Source: Lycocorax pyrrhopterus obiensis (taxonomy: Eukaryota; Chordata; Aves; Passeriformes; Paradisaeidae). From it: a stretch of 64,000 bases of DNA. The DNA lies in NCBI GenBank assembly GCA_014706295.1, contig JACSVZ010000007.1:60523475-60587474 (forward strand). The letters are read 5' to 3'. The position numbers were made by a program, and so were the translations under genes. Positions 1 through 11,845 of this stretch are shown in pieces (positions within the stretch are counted from its first letter, which is position 1; every line of letters begins with the position of its first letter). The notes beneath the pieces were generated by a model. The model was given only the letters and a program-made list of their open reading frames with translations, was not told the origin of the DNA and made no database searches.

Positions 1-1640
1 CACTGCACAAGCCAGTGGTTTACTTGACCCCAAAGAACCAGGCAGAAATTTCGGCTTTGCTGATGGCCCAGGATCCCACCATCAGAGAGGAAAAATTACA
101 TTGAGAAACGCTGTTTTGTAACTGCCTCAATGGGAAAAAAAAATCTCCATGATGATTTATTCGGACTAACTGAGCTGTATTCCTGTGAGACCACAGCTCT
201 TACTCAGCAGAGCTCGTGGTAAAGTTGGGGGGAATCTGTGCTGACATCCTGACCCACTGATCCAACATTTAAATGGGACAGAAATAAGTGCATTTTCCCT
301 GCCCTGGAAACATGCAGCCTACCTTCCTACTGGGTTTTAAATGAATTCTTCCAAAAAGCACACATAAAATCTTCTATAGTGCTCAAAGACTAAAATTCTC
401 CCCCAGAACTGCCTCCAAGTCTTTATGTCTTCAACATCACCCATATGATAATAAAGATTATTTTGAAACCCACACAATTTATGACCCCTGTGAATTTATT
501 TTCAGAAGTCTTTTCTGCCATTAAATCCAAAATTTTGTTTTCTATTTGAGTTGCCTGATGCAGAAGACAAAATGAAAATTTGGTACCAAAGGATTTGGTT
601 TTCTCAACAGATTCTTTTAATACATTGTAATTGATTTTAACCCCAGCACTGACAGCCCTCCTTCCCTTGTGACAGAGGCAGTGGATCACAGAAGGAACCT
701 CTGCCACACTGGGTAGCTGCTCTCATTTCCTCCAAAAGGCTAAGAAAGCTTTAATGGGCAGAAAAATATTCAAATGCTCTCAATCCACCTTCATAGCATG
801 TCCATGTCCACCCTATTTGCAGGAAAAGAAATGTATTTAGGATTCACCTCCCTCTGACAGGGTAACTCCTGGCTGTGCAGGTTGGAAACTAAAATTTCAC
901 CTGTCCTGTATAACTTTCCCCTTTTCACACAGGCATAACCCCACCTGTGATGTGAAATACAAAGTTTTCAGCTCTCAGCTGATTAAATGCTGTTGCACAG
1001 CTTCTGTGTGGAAGTGGAACATCATTTAAAGTAGTTGGGTGGTGGGGGTTTTTTGCGCTGTGCCAGATACATAAAATGTATGTTTTTTAATCTATAGCTC
1101 AAGTAGTCAACTGCTTGTAAAAAAATGTCACTGACAGTTGTGGGGTTTATGCAAGTGCCAGCATTAAACAGCATTATTTAAATTTGCTTCTAAATACTTG
1201 TTTGATAAGTAGGGATATGTATGATTTATTCATCTCACAATTTACTGAAGCATGTTAGCCGGGTTTTCTTTTCCCTAATTCATACCCCTACTGTCACTCT
1301 GTTTTTTATGTATGTTAGTTTAAAAAGATTTGCCCAACGTAAATAAGAACAATTACAGAATCACAGAGCAGGATTACTTCTGAAGGGGGGAGGAAAAAAA
1401 AATAACCATGGCTTGTATTCTCAGTGGCTATTCTGTTTGACTTCATCATTAAGGAAAGTATTCAGAGCATCTAAAGGGTGAAGAGTGGAGGAGTGTGTTT
1501 TCTTTTCGATATGATAGCTGCATTCAAGTTATTCTTCCCCCTACAATAGATTTTACCTAGCTTTATCTTCATAGGAAGCTGCTTTCAGCTGAAAAGCAGA
1601 AGTGAATAGGAGTGTCATGACACAGGATTAACAGTACAAC
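1..1640. other. AT-rich non-coding sequence, no gene seen
   Basis: No mobile element or recognisable coding region. The longest frame (minus strand, 423-707, 94 codons) has no family resemblance and reads as chance. The stretch has many A and T runs and TAAT-type cores. It could be intergenic or intronic. Confidence 0.6.
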
Positions 1641-1857
1641 CGGGTAGGAAATCAAATGTTTGAGACGGAGAAATGCGGAATGTGACGTGTGTCGGCGGCA
1701 GCGCTTGGCCGCGGCGAGGGAGCAGCTGATGCGTGATTATCTGCCGAGCTCCCCGAGCCCTGGGCTGGCGCTCAGCTCCCAAAAACACACGGCCCGTTTG
1801 AACCAGGCAATCTCTGCAATGAATCTAATCACAAGGTAAAACATTCCCGGGAACGGC
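1641..1857. promoter_or_regulatory. Isolated CpG cluster, candidate regulatory element
   Basis: I count 19 CpG dinucleotides in about 217 bases, inside sequence that otherwise has very few. Visible motif-like strings are GGAATG (TEAD-type) followed by TGACGT (CRE-type core) near 1677-1688, a 10-base palindrome TTCCCGGGAA at 1844-1853, and homeodomain cores just after (CTAATTGC near 1870). No open reading frame or splice signal stands out. It could be an enhancer that escapes methylation, a small orphan CpG island, or the promoter of a non-coding RNA. Function is inferred from base composition only. Confidence 0.4.
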
Positions 1858-3144
1858 GGGCCTTGCAGAGGGCTAATTGCAGATGGAGCTTGCCTAAGCC
1901 TTAGGAAAAGAAAAGCATGAAGAGTTTATGTGGTTTTCCAATCCAGGGCGAGCAACCTGACTAAAGAGAGATCCAACAAGTGCCCAAACTAGAAAGCAAA
2001 ATTAAGATTTCAAGTTTGGTATATTTTATTATTTGACAGAGGCTCAATAGCCTTACAATAAGCAGGAGCCGTGACCTCTTGCTCTGATCAACAGCATCTA
2101 ATCCAAATATTGCCACCAGATCCTTCAGCACCATGGCCTGACTCTCACAGTAACTCACCTACAGCAAGATACATGCACTTGATCTTGCAATAGGACACTA
2201 ATGCATTTGTAATTCTGCACTGACAGTTTAAACTCACTGTAGAGACCAACTTGCAACACTTTTAACAGGCCCTAATCTCTCTAGTTTCAGTTTGAGACCA
2301 AGAGGCATTTCATATTATCAGCACTGGATTTATATTGCATGCTTAGAAAACCGAAATGGATTTCCAGGGGGTTTAATTTATCAATATCTAGTCTTTCTGG
2401 GAAACACTGGTTTGCATAGGAAAAGGGGTTAAAAGAAGGTTTAAGTGATGTCTCTAATATTTCCTGAAAACTTTGTACAAAAATATTCTATGCCACAAAA
2501 GCCCATTAAATATGCAAACTTCAAGATACATTCCTCAGTAACAAATGTACAGTTAGATAACACATAAAGAATTATGAATGACTAATTATATTTTGCATAT
2601 TTACAGCAAAGACAATTAGCAAATAGCTTTTATATGCAAAATAAATGAAAAAGTAATTAAGATGCACTAACTAGAGCAGCAATATCAAGTCTGTTGTCTT
2701 GTGATTCATTCCTAACAAACATAATAATTATGCATTCATTGTCATATAATTAAAACAGCTCTGTCCTTTAGAAAACTGGTTATTTACTGTATAATAACCT
2801 GAAGAGTGGCAGAAGTTCCTCATAATGGTGAGAAGGATAATTAAATATTTCTTCTTGGTGTCTGCTCACTGAGTTGAGTTTATTATCTTGAACTTGTGCA
2901 AGAAAACATTTCCTCGGCAGTTCCAAAAGCTCACCTGCTCCCCAATGGGAATTTATGCCTTTGACATGCCCTGCTCCCAAGCCAGCTGTCCAAAACTCCC
3001 AGATGGGCACGGCATTAAAACCCATTCCAGGCTGGGAAAGTGCAGGGGTCCGGCCTAGGGAGGATGGGAATGCTCTGGGCGGAGCCTGGGTGTCTGTGCT
3101 ACGACCTTGGCTGAACTTCTTTGTCATTGCCAAGGATGGCCATG
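1858..3144. other. AT-rich block with octamer and homeodomain cores
   Basis: No gene. Between about 2480 and 2760 the sequence has several ATGCAAA/TTTGCAT near-octamer strings (around 2514, 2593, 2634 and 2730) and many TAATTA-type cores, with no mobile element. This resembles conserved developmental enhancers of vertebrates, but conservation cannot be judged from one sequence. Confidence 0.35.
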
Positions 3145-3192
3145 TCATATCATACCTTATATCATATCATAGAATGGTCTGGGTTGGGCATG
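3145..3192 (-). repeat. Very short CR1 3'-end remnant (doubtful)
   Basis: The string ATCATAGAATGGTCTGGGTTGGG matches the reverse complement of the terminal bases of avian CR1 elements, preceded by a degenerate repeat of ATCATAT that resembles the short 3'-terminal repeats of CR1. Only about 25-45 bases match, so it is either a heavily truncated insertion or a decayed one. Confidence 0.45.
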
Positions 3193-4760
3193 AACACATG
3201 GACAGAACTCCACCCTTGAAGAACCAGAATTTTTTTCATCCCACACCTCAGCTCCCCAGCTGTACCACCACCACAACTCCACTCTGCCTTTTCCCATTCC
3301 CTTCATTTCCCAGCTCTTCCTACACTTCAGTAAAACACAATAAACCATCCAGTCTCAACTGGAACCCTTAATCACTCCCGAGCAGAGCAGTAATATCCAG
3401 CACTGTAAGCCGTCCTCGTAATACCAATATCATCAAGCGCTTCTTTTTTTGTCTTAAAATTCTGTTTTCCCGTAGACATCAGCCCGCAGGACCCACCGAG
3501 CTGCAGTGGAGGAAAAACAATGTAATTGCTTGGCTGCACGTACGGCTGGCCTGGATCAGTAATCGGATTTCCAGGGACTCAGTAGGTAAGGGGCAGGGCA
3601 GAAGGAGCAGGTTCACCTACGCAAGCTGGGACGGAAGGACTTAGCTCATGCTGCTGGTCAGGCTCCATCCTCCTCCCCAAACCCCCGGCGCGGGGCCTTG
3701 CTCCTGTCCCAGCCACTCACCTTCCTACAAAGGGAAGAACAATCATTCCTTTTAATGTTTCTCCACAAGCTGCTCTTTCCTCTTAATTTTTGGGCAAAAC
3801 GAAACAAGTTTTGCTGGCAGAGGGAGAATCCCAAGGGTCTGTACAAGGGGACATGGCAGGACCACAGAGGTTCCCATAGGAAGATTCAGGACCAGTCCTG
3901 CATGGTCCATGCAGAGGGATCCAGGGTGATTTTAATTACCTTTGGTCCTTGTGTCCTCACCCCCATTGCTGGGAGTATTTGGGGTATCCTGATACTCCCC
4001 CGGGAGGGATGGGTCAAACTCTGCTGCAGCATACACAGGACAAAAGAAATGAAAGGACCACAGCTCCCAGGCACACTGGAAATAGCACAGTGTCTGTCAC
4101 GCAGTGCCCTCCAGAAGGCAGGGGATTTTTGCACAGATTTATTAATACTCCAAGGGGAAAAAAATAGAGTCCTTTTGGACTTTGTTACACAATTCATTTA
4201 CTCAGAATTTCTCATCTGCTCGTTGCCCTGTCAGGAATGCAGTGGGACTTCATCTGACCTACATGGAGGGAACCCCCGTGCTACACCCTACAGTGGGATG
4301 TATTTCTTTTAAGAGAATTATGCGTCCTATGATGATCAAGTCCCAGAGGGTACCCATCCCACCCCATTTCTAATTCAGCACTTCATGTTTAGAATAGGAA
4401 AAGGGGCCGGACCATATTTTCTATTAAATTCTACTGAGATTTCAGTGGCTTTGTTCAACCCACTACACTTTAGGACACACTTGCACTCCCCAAGGCTGAC
4501 CTGTTGCTTAGGTGGATTTCTCAACAGCTCTATTTTTCTCTGTTACCCCCTCTGAAATAATCTTAAGGATGATTTATACTTCTGCTGAGCAACCAGGGCT
4601 TACTCACTTCTCGCATAGCCAATACCCAGACCACTGCTTGAGTCAGGTAAGGATGGAGGGGTAATATGGGTAAGTTTAGGCAAATCACCTGTGATTCATT
4701 AGAGATCCTGACCCATTTTCCCAGTCCTGAAGACCACTTCCACCACATATGGAGGAATGG
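3193..4760. other. Non-coding sequence, no gene seen
   Basis: A 204-codon plus-strand frame (3698-4312) overlaps frames on the other strand. It has no recognisable domain, signal peptide or periodicity, so I treat it as chance. Nothing else is supported. Confidence 0.5.
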
Positions 4761-4821
4761 GGAGCACTAGCCATCCTATGGGGTGCCTTAGCCACCTTAT
4801 GGAGTGCATTAGCCACCCTAC
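4761..4821. repeat. 21-base tandem repeat, three copies
   Basis: Three imperfect copies of a unit containing TTAGCCACCTTATGG lie head to tail (about 4761-4779, 4780-4800 and 4801-4821). Because 21 is a multiple of three, the frames through it show a seven-residue periodicity (for example SHPMGCL, SHLMECI). That is a product of the DNA repeat, not evidence of a protein. Confidence 0.75.
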
Positions 4822-6044
4822 AGGGATTGTGAGTTCCCCAGAGCCTGCAAGGTGTCAGGATAGAGCAGTTCCTTGCCCAGCTCTGCACAGAGCTGTCAGG
4901 GTGACAGACTTAGCCTCCCTCTGTCCCTGTTTACCCAAAGTAAGAAGATTGTAAGGCTTAGTTAGTGTTTGTAAGTGCCTCAGGGTTCTTATACGATAGG
5001 CGCTATGTACATGCAAGTGTATTATAATACATGTCATTGGAAGAATTAATAAAGCAGAATGTATTAATTTAAAGGTAGCAGACGCTCCTGCATGATAGCC
5101 TTTCTAGCTGCTTCTTTGCAGGCACCCAGAAAATGGTATTTAAGTTAAAATCAGGTTAAAGAAAAATAATGCAGTCAATCACTGCCGGATACCGAGTCGG
5201 TAAATATCAATTACATAAAATGAGTCAGCAATAAGGACTTGATAAAATCAGGTGGCAGGGAAAGGACACTTGGAGAGACAGATACGACACATGTATTCAT
5301 TTCAGAAGATGTTCTGTTCTTTTTGGAAACGTGGCTTTTATTTTGAGCACCTCCATTTTCTTCATGGCCTTTCAAAATGTTGGGAACCCCAGAAGCAGCT
5401 GGACACAAAAGCGGAAGGATGGTCCTTTTGCCTCAAAACTTTGGTGGGGGACAATGTGAGCTCCCAGGAAGGAACCAGGAGATCCTCTATGACTTTATCT
5501 GAAATCAGGGTGAGACTCAAAAGCCCTCTGAGCATTCCCAAGCATAGAGGCATCCATGTGTTTGAAGTACTGGGAGCAACTAAGGCACAGGCAGAGCCGG
5601 GTGGGCAGGCTCGGAGTGTGGTCACAGACCTGGTCAGTGAGGGGTGGCACTGGAGCAACACCAGCTCCAGGAATAAGGATGGACTAGGACCTGCCTGTAG
5701 CCCAGATTCAGGGAAATGGCAATGTAGGAGCAGAGTTTCCAGTGCCAGAGGATCCCTTGGAGAGCTCAGGAACCTCCCTGGTGCTTACAGAAACACGAGC
5801 TTACAGAGGCCAGCTCTCTCTTTCAGCCTTTTCTTTAATCTTAAATCAAAATCTGGGGTTTTTTTTTTTACTTTTCCGAGGTGCTGCATTCGTCCTCCTG
5901 CCACAGAAGTCACCCCCAGGCTTGTCCCCCTGGGCACAACCACGGTGCTGGGCCAGCAGCCAGGCTTTACCTCCAATACAGGTATATTCACCCCTGTTTA
6001 TGGGGAGGGATGAGCAGCATTTGATAAAAGAATAAAATCAGCAC
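4822..6044. other. Non-coding sequence with one long chance frame
   Basis: The plus-strand frame 5252-6013 is 253 codons, the longest plus-strand frame in the window. Its composition is mixed and I recognise no domain. It runs through a T9 tract near 5861, which gives a run of phenylalanines. An antisense frame overlaps it. I treat it as chance, with some doubt because of its length. Confidence 0.45.
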
Positions 6045-6068
6045 TTTCTCTTTCTCTCTCTCTCTCTC
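6045..6068. repeat. TC-rich microsatellite
   Basis: An uninterrupted pyrimidine tract made mainly of TC dinucleotides, with two TTTC interruptions at its left end. Confidence 0.9.
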
Positions 6069-8439
6069 AATCTGCATAAAATAAAGAGAGAAAATAAAAT
6101 TCCAGCAGCTACAAGCTGGCGACATTATACTGTCATAATCCAGAAATGAACATTGATTCTGAAGAAGTCGCTTCTTCAAACTTTAACGCAACAATTAAGT
6201 ATTCCATTGTCATGGCTCAATTAAATGGTATGGCCTGAGAAAATTGGGGATTGTAAAGTGAGGATGGAATGTGCTTTGATCCTCTTTCCAGGGTTATTGT
6301 TTCATTAATAAATGAACATGTCATTTGTCTCACCAGAGGGAGCTCCTGCCCTCCAGGCTTTTTCCCTTTTTTGTTCAGGTTTTATAAAGATGAATTTCCA
6401 GTGCTCTGAAATACCATGGATTAGTAGTTAAGCCTGACAGCACTTCGGGGAGTAGTGGGCTTAAAGTGCCTCACACAGGTCTCCAAAGCACTTGTTTACT
6501 AATAGAGGAAATCAGCGACCGTCTGCAGCTGCTGATATCGCATTACCATTTGGAAAGACAGTAGCTGAGATAACAAATCACACAGTTTTAATAATTACTC
6601 CTGCATTCCAGTTTTTTGTTTCCTGCGTTACTGCAAAGGCTGGATTTCTTCCAAATAAACAGATAAAAACAGTATGGAACTTTTATCTTTTAATGATAAT
6701 GACAACACATCATGTTTCACTAAAAGTTTCCTGCTGGATTTTTTTCTGATTTCTAGAGTTTCAATAAAATGTAATTATACTTTATAATTCCACTCTTTTA
6801 ATCTTCACTTCAAAAACTATTCACAGTTAGCAAGTTTGCTAGGCACGGAGAGGGGGTGAGGAGCAGGAGCCGGCTTCCCCCCACATCGGGCTGTTCATAA
6901 ATTCTGTCTGGGGGTAAACCTGTCATTGAAACGGCACAAACTGAGCTGCTTTGCATTCAAATTAATACCTAGTTTAATTTGAATATAAAATAGCTCCATT
7001 TATGTGGTTATTAAGAAAAAGTAACAAAACCGTTTGGCGCTGAATGGATGTTTAAGATAGGATACACTCGCAACCTATTTCTTTTCGGTACTTGGGGGTT
7101 TATTTCTCCTTTTCTTAATCCCTTGGATACTTTGGAATTAGGATGTTTTCCTATCAATAGATAAGGCTTTAAAACAAAGCAGGATCTATGAAATCTGGAT
7201 GGTTAATATATGCTCTGGGAGTCAAAAACTTCCAATTAACCCAATACTGAATTAGGCTTCACGTGTTTTGTTCGAATACATACTCCCATCGTGTCCTTTG
7301 CCACGCTCAGAAAAAAAGCCAGCGGTGTCAGTCACAACTTTTCTTGCTAAATAATTTCACAGATTTATTTAGGAGAGCAGAGAAGAGGAGGAAGAGAGGA
7401 ACACCACAATTAGACCTTCCTCTTCCAACTCAAAAATATCCAGACTTAAAGGTAAGGTAAACTTTTCTCACAGCTTTTAGTTTGCTTACCATCAGCCCAT
7501 GTTCCACTGGGTGATTAAAGAAAGCTTTTTTAAAGCATTACTTCAGAATGATCTTAATTGGAGCAAGGTTGAGCCCTTTCTAGGAGGGGAGGGAAAAGGT
7601 TGAATAGCCTTTTCAAGTCACATGAAAGTTTCTAGGATGAATGTACGATAATTAGATTAATAAGTAGCTTAATTTATCACAGCTAAGGATTTCAACAGCC
7701 ACACATTAGAGCAAGAAAAAAAAGATTAGTGTGATTCCAGTTTGTAAAAAATTGTACTGAAACTTGATTAACCTTAAATACAAAGTGCCTTTCTTTTTTG
7801 TGTGTAAATTCAGTAGTTAAGGGGGGAAAAAAAAACCCCACTAAAATAATCAGAAAAGTCTTGTTCCGTTCCTTTGTGTTCACTAGCTAATGAGAGATAG
7901 CAGGGTTGTGCAAAACAACTTTTCCTGGCGATGTTTTTCTTCCTAGAACATGGATTTAGAGGAAATCTGTGATCCCTGCCAGTGCTGTGGTCCCCGAAGA
8001 TCTGTGTGAGGTGTGAGGTAGCATTTGCAGGGGTTAAAAACATCTCCAGCATCAGCCGCTTTCATTTTAAACTAAGAGAAAATGAAACAGCAAGAGAATG
8101 GGCGAAATATTTATTTAGGTATGGGGGAAAGTTGTATTCACCGTAATGATGGGAATGCAGAAGGGCTGAGCGGGAGCCTGGGTGCCAGGCAGAGGTGTGG
8201 GAAACAACCGGAGGCAAAGCTAACGAGGAAGGTGCAATTAGGGGTGACAATTATCCAGACAATACTCGCTCACACAGCGCCGATATCAGCCTAAAATCAA
8301 ACGTGGCAAAGGCAAGAGCAGAGTCCAAAAAACTCTCACCCACGGATGGGAGATTTGTGTAAAACCCTGCCAGAGCATCCAGCTTTTCCCCCCGCCACCA
8401 TTCCTGCTTCTTTGCAGGACAATCCCTTAATAGAGAGTG
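6069..8439. other. AT-rich, element-free block, candidate conserved non-coding sequence
   Basis: No mobile element and no credible gene. The part around 6480-6790 combines a forkhead-like TGTTTAC, an E-box in CAGCTGCTG, GATAAC and several TAAT cores. Parts around 6950-7030 and 7600-7690 are similar in style. These are typical of regulatory sequence near developmental genes, but that is inference from composition. Confidence 0.35.
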
Positions 8440-8605
8440 AAATCTGCTGGGCTTTTTGATGTTGCCATCCACCGCCGAGGTTGCTTTCGGTGGTGTCATT
8501 ATTTATCAGCGCCAACGTCAGCTTTCATTAATCCAACTCCTCAACGCTTGTATCGCGGCCGACAAAAATTCCCGGCGCTTTTTGTGAAGCCAGCTGGCAG
8601 CGGGG
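8440..8605. promoter_or_regulatory. Small CpG-bearing block, candidate regulatory element
   Basis: About nine CpGs occur in some 165 bases, including ATCGCGGCCGAC, interleaved with homeodomain-like strings (CATTATTTAT, TTCATTAATCC). The neighbouring DNA has few CpGs. No coding signal was seen. Confidence 0.3.
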
Positions 8606-8633
8606 CCAGCAGAGCCCACGGAAGGTTCTGGAG

Positions 8634-8660
8634 GGTGGTGGTGGTGGTGGTGGTGGTGGT
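8634..8660. repeat. GGT trinucleotide microsatellite (9 units)
   Basis: Nine perfect GGT units, followed by a degenerate GTGG. G-rich strand on plus. Confidence 0.95.
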
Positions 8661-8849
8661 GTGGTCCCTGTCAGTGCTCACTAGCCGTCGTCATTTTGAG
8701 GAGGTCTAATGCAAACCCAGCCGTGGTGAGAGGTGGGGTGCTGGGTTTGGGACTCCCCGTCCCGAATCCCTCTTTGAAAGGGGGATGAGAAGGGGGAAGG
8801 CTGGCTCACATTCATGGGAAAGCACAAACGAGGCTGCTCGGAGCCCACC

Positions 8850-8899
8850 AAAAAAAAAAAAAAAAATTAAAAAATGAAATAAAATGAAAAAAAGAAAAG
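8850..8899. repeat. A17 run followed by A-rich tract
   Basis: Seventeen consecutive A bases (8850-8866), then an A-rich stretch with repeats of AAATG/AAAATG. No recognisable retrocopy lies upstream, so it is probably a simple repeat. Confidence 0.85.
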
Positions 8900-10172
8900 C
8901 GTGACGAAGCGAGAGAGGGAAAACGGTTTCTTTAATTTTATCTCACACTTAAGAGATGAGTAAGAGCGCTAATGAAAGGGAGGGTAATTATAGCCCAGGC
9001 AGGGCCTCTTGCACACGCTGGAACGTGGGGAAGGTTAACTCTGGCAAAGGGAGATCATACAAATCCAAGTGGCTGAGGGCACTCGTGCATCGGCCTGTTT
9101 GATAAGATTGATAACTGTAACCAGTAGCTTAGGAGAATCGATTTCCACTGCCGGGGATCTCTCCGGATGCTCTCATCTTTTCTTCTGTTTACATGAAAGT
9201 GAAGCTTTAAAGATGTTTTATCATCTAATGGCGAATATGACACACAGTTACAAATGGAATCTTTTTTTAATCTCAGAATGGAAAATTTAAGCGGGGCAGT
9301 GATTCGCTTTAATTATGTATATTGAACAAATTTGAAGAGATGAGAAGAAACTTGTTTTTCAGCCCACTGAACCCAAGTGCTTGCCTGTAATCTAAAATGG
9401 ATATCTAATTATTGTTTAACATTATTTATTTAGGAGGAGTTACGACCTCTAATTTGCCTTTAAATGATTAATTTGGTGTTTAAATAAAGCTCCTTTTATT
9501 TAATAATGTTTTCTTTAACCAATCTTCACTAGTGTCAATAAACTCTTTGTTTAACCTTCTTAAAGGAAACATTTCCTCAGCTCTGAGACAATTATGAATT
9601 ACCAAAACCCATATAGAAAAATGAGCTAAGTAATTATCTAATATTATTGCGGTGTGCTTAAGAAGGGAATATTCCACACCAATAACATAAGACAAGAGAG
9701 ACGAAACAAGCTTTTCTAAATGTTGAGCATTTTAAGCAGTCTGCCTCTTCTTGAGGTGATATGGCAGCACAGAAATACCCCAAAATACTCACAGCTTGGC
9801 TAAATAAACTCTGCCACTTCCATTATTATCCTAAAAAGGTTCTTGGTTCATGTCCCAGGCACAAAAAAAGCAGCACAAATATCCCCACTCCGTATGTAGG
9901 GAGATGGTCAGAGGCAATGCAGGCACCTTCCTCCTGCCCTCAGCCCTCAGCAGGGCACCCTCACCTGTGCCCAGGGTGACTTTGCATCACCAGGGTGCCC
10001 CCCTGATGTCCAGGACCAGAGGGAATGTGTCAGACACGGGGCAAGGGACAACCAGTCACATCTGAGAAACTCCTCTCCGGACATTTGTCTCTTTTATGGA
10101 GCAGGCTCTCACATTTCTATCACATTAGACAGACTGGCCACTGATTTGGAAAGCAAAGTGCCTTTTGGGGGG
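8900..10172. other. AT-rich block, candidate conserved non-coding sequence
   Basis: No gene or mobile element. The parts around 9060-9260 and 9290-9480 are dense in TAAT and TTTAAT cores and GATAAG/GATAAC strings. Regulatory use is inferred, not shown. Confidence 0.3.
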
Positions 10173-10254
10173 TCATAGAATCACGGAATAAATTGAGTTG
10201 GAAGCAACCTTTAAAGGTCATCTGCTCCAACTCCCCTGCAATAAGCAAGGACAG
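10173..10254 (-). mobile_element. CR1 non-LTR retrotransposon, 3'-end fragment
   Basis: It starts TCATAGAATCACGGAATA and continues with TTGGAAGCAACC and a CTGCTCCAACTCCCCTGCA string. This is the reverse complement of a CR1 3' untranslated end. Only about 80 bases remain, as expected for severe 5' truncation or later deletion. A second CR1 end in the opposite orientation lies about 300 bases to the right. Confidence 0.85.
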
Positions 10255-10555
10255 GTGTGACTGCTGTGCATTAACTGTGAAGCACAGATGCTACAACATA
10301 AATCGTGCTTGTGATAATGCAGGTGCTTTCCTGGCCTTGCTTAGATCCTCTGTACTTTGCTCTGGAGCATGCTGGAGCTTGGAAGATCACAGGGAAAAAC
10401 AGGCAGCACAAACAAATCAAAACCGCTGTCCAAGAGGCCAGAAAGTGGCAGGAGGTGAGTGGTGGAGGAGAGAGAAGAGAGGCAGAGCTTTCAGGAGATG
10501 AAAGAGAAAAGCCAGGAGTGGAAGAAAGTGCTGAGAAAGAGTAAGGAGATACTCA
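10255..10555. other. Spacer between two inverted CR1 ends
   Basis: Unremarkable sequence, purine-rich towards its right end (about 10440-10550). Nothing coding is supported. Confidence 0.6.
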
Positions 10556-10713
10556 TTGCCCAGAGAAGCTGTGGCTGCCCCATCCCTGGAAGTGTTTCAG
10601 GTCAGGTTGGAGCAACCTGGGATGGTGGAAGGTGTCCCTGCCCACGGCAGGGGGTTGGAATGAGATGAGATTTAAGGTCCCTTCCAGCACAAACCGTTCT
10701 GTGATTCTATGAA
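10556..10713 (+). mobile_element. CR1 3'-end fragment
   Basis: Reads TTGCCCAGAGAAGCTGTGGC, then GGTGGAAGGTGTCCCTGCCC and ends in CTGTGATTCTATGA. This is the standard 3' end of a CR1 copy in plus orientation, about 158 bases. The final TTCTATGA is the typical CR1 terminal repeat unit. Confidence 0.93.
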
Positions 10714-11838
10714 TTAGAAAATACGAAATATCCAAGGCTTGAGGTAGCACTGGCTACCATCTGCACCTCCCGTGGTGGAGGTCCGAGTAGAGCTGTGCTC
10801 ATTTCCCAAGTGGGGAACGTGCTGCCTGCACTGCAGGCAGAGCTGGAAGAGTTCTCACTTTCAAAGCTCCTCTCTTGTGCAGCAACAGCAGCAGCAGAGC
10901 ATGGCAGGTTCTCTGCAGTTACTCCTTCCAGGTTCTGGTGAGGATCCCAGGATGAAGAAGAGGAGAAAGCATCCAGATTGGAATGAAGAGGGCTGAACAG
11001 CAGTGAAGGGCAGCGTGACAGCCACAGCAGTGCAGGTGTAAAAGGGAAAAGGAAAAGAGGGAAAATGGGTGTGTAACAGGCATTTATAGGAGCGCTTGGC
11101 AGTAAGGAAAAAGAAGATTGGGAAGGGAGTCTGGTGAGCCAAAGGTTGTACCTAAAGGGGTCCACGAACGTGGAGGGGGAATTAGGAACGTGCTTAACTC
11201 TGCAATAATTACTTCAAGACTCTTGCAAAATGTGGTGGGTCAGTTTGAGGAGGCAGGAGCCTGGCCCCAGTGCCAGATCATGGCTTCAAGGATGGTGGGA
11301 GCTTGGAGTCAGTGTGGTGGGACTGCCACACCCAGCCAGGAGCAGAGCTCCCTGCCTGCCAGAGACTGAGGGTCACCCGGGGGTGTCACCACTCACTCCC
11401 CAACACCTGAAAACACCCAACACATCCCTGCTCTGCTCATGTGCTCTCAGTTTCTCCCTTCCCTGGAACAATAGATTCCCCTTTGGGGCTTCTTTTTTGT
11501 TGTCGTTTGTTTGGTTTTTGTTACAACTGTCAGGTTTTTTGACTATTTTCTAAAGTTTGGATTTCCTAGTGTCATTTTTTTCCCCAACCATATGGACTAA
11601 GACCTCACTCAGGTGGTAGGTGTCCAGAACAAGGGAAATCTCTAAACGTTTTTATCAATGATGTGACACTGAGATGGCCCATTTGCTACTGGCTTGGTAG
11701 GAGGAATATCCATGAGTAGCTTATTCCTTCTCTCCCATCTTGTTCCAACACTTGTAACCCATCCCCTGAAAACTCAGAGTGTCTGAGGCCACACAACCAC
11801 AGAGTCCAGTTGATGTTATCACTACAACCAGGAGTCTC
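10714..11838. other. Non-coding sequence, no gene seen
   Basis: Frames on both strands overlap and none is recognisable. A short CAG-rich stretch (CAGCAACAGCAGCAGCAG near 10880) is the only simple repeat. If the retroviral env remnant to the right was once followed by a 3' LTR on the minus strand, it should lie here, but I cannot identify one. Confidence 0.5.
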
Positions 11839-11845
11839 TTAACAC

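Noticed and set aside
3698..4312. 204-codon plus-strand frame
   Set aside because: No recognisable domain, overlapping antisense frame of similar quality, and no promoter or splice context.
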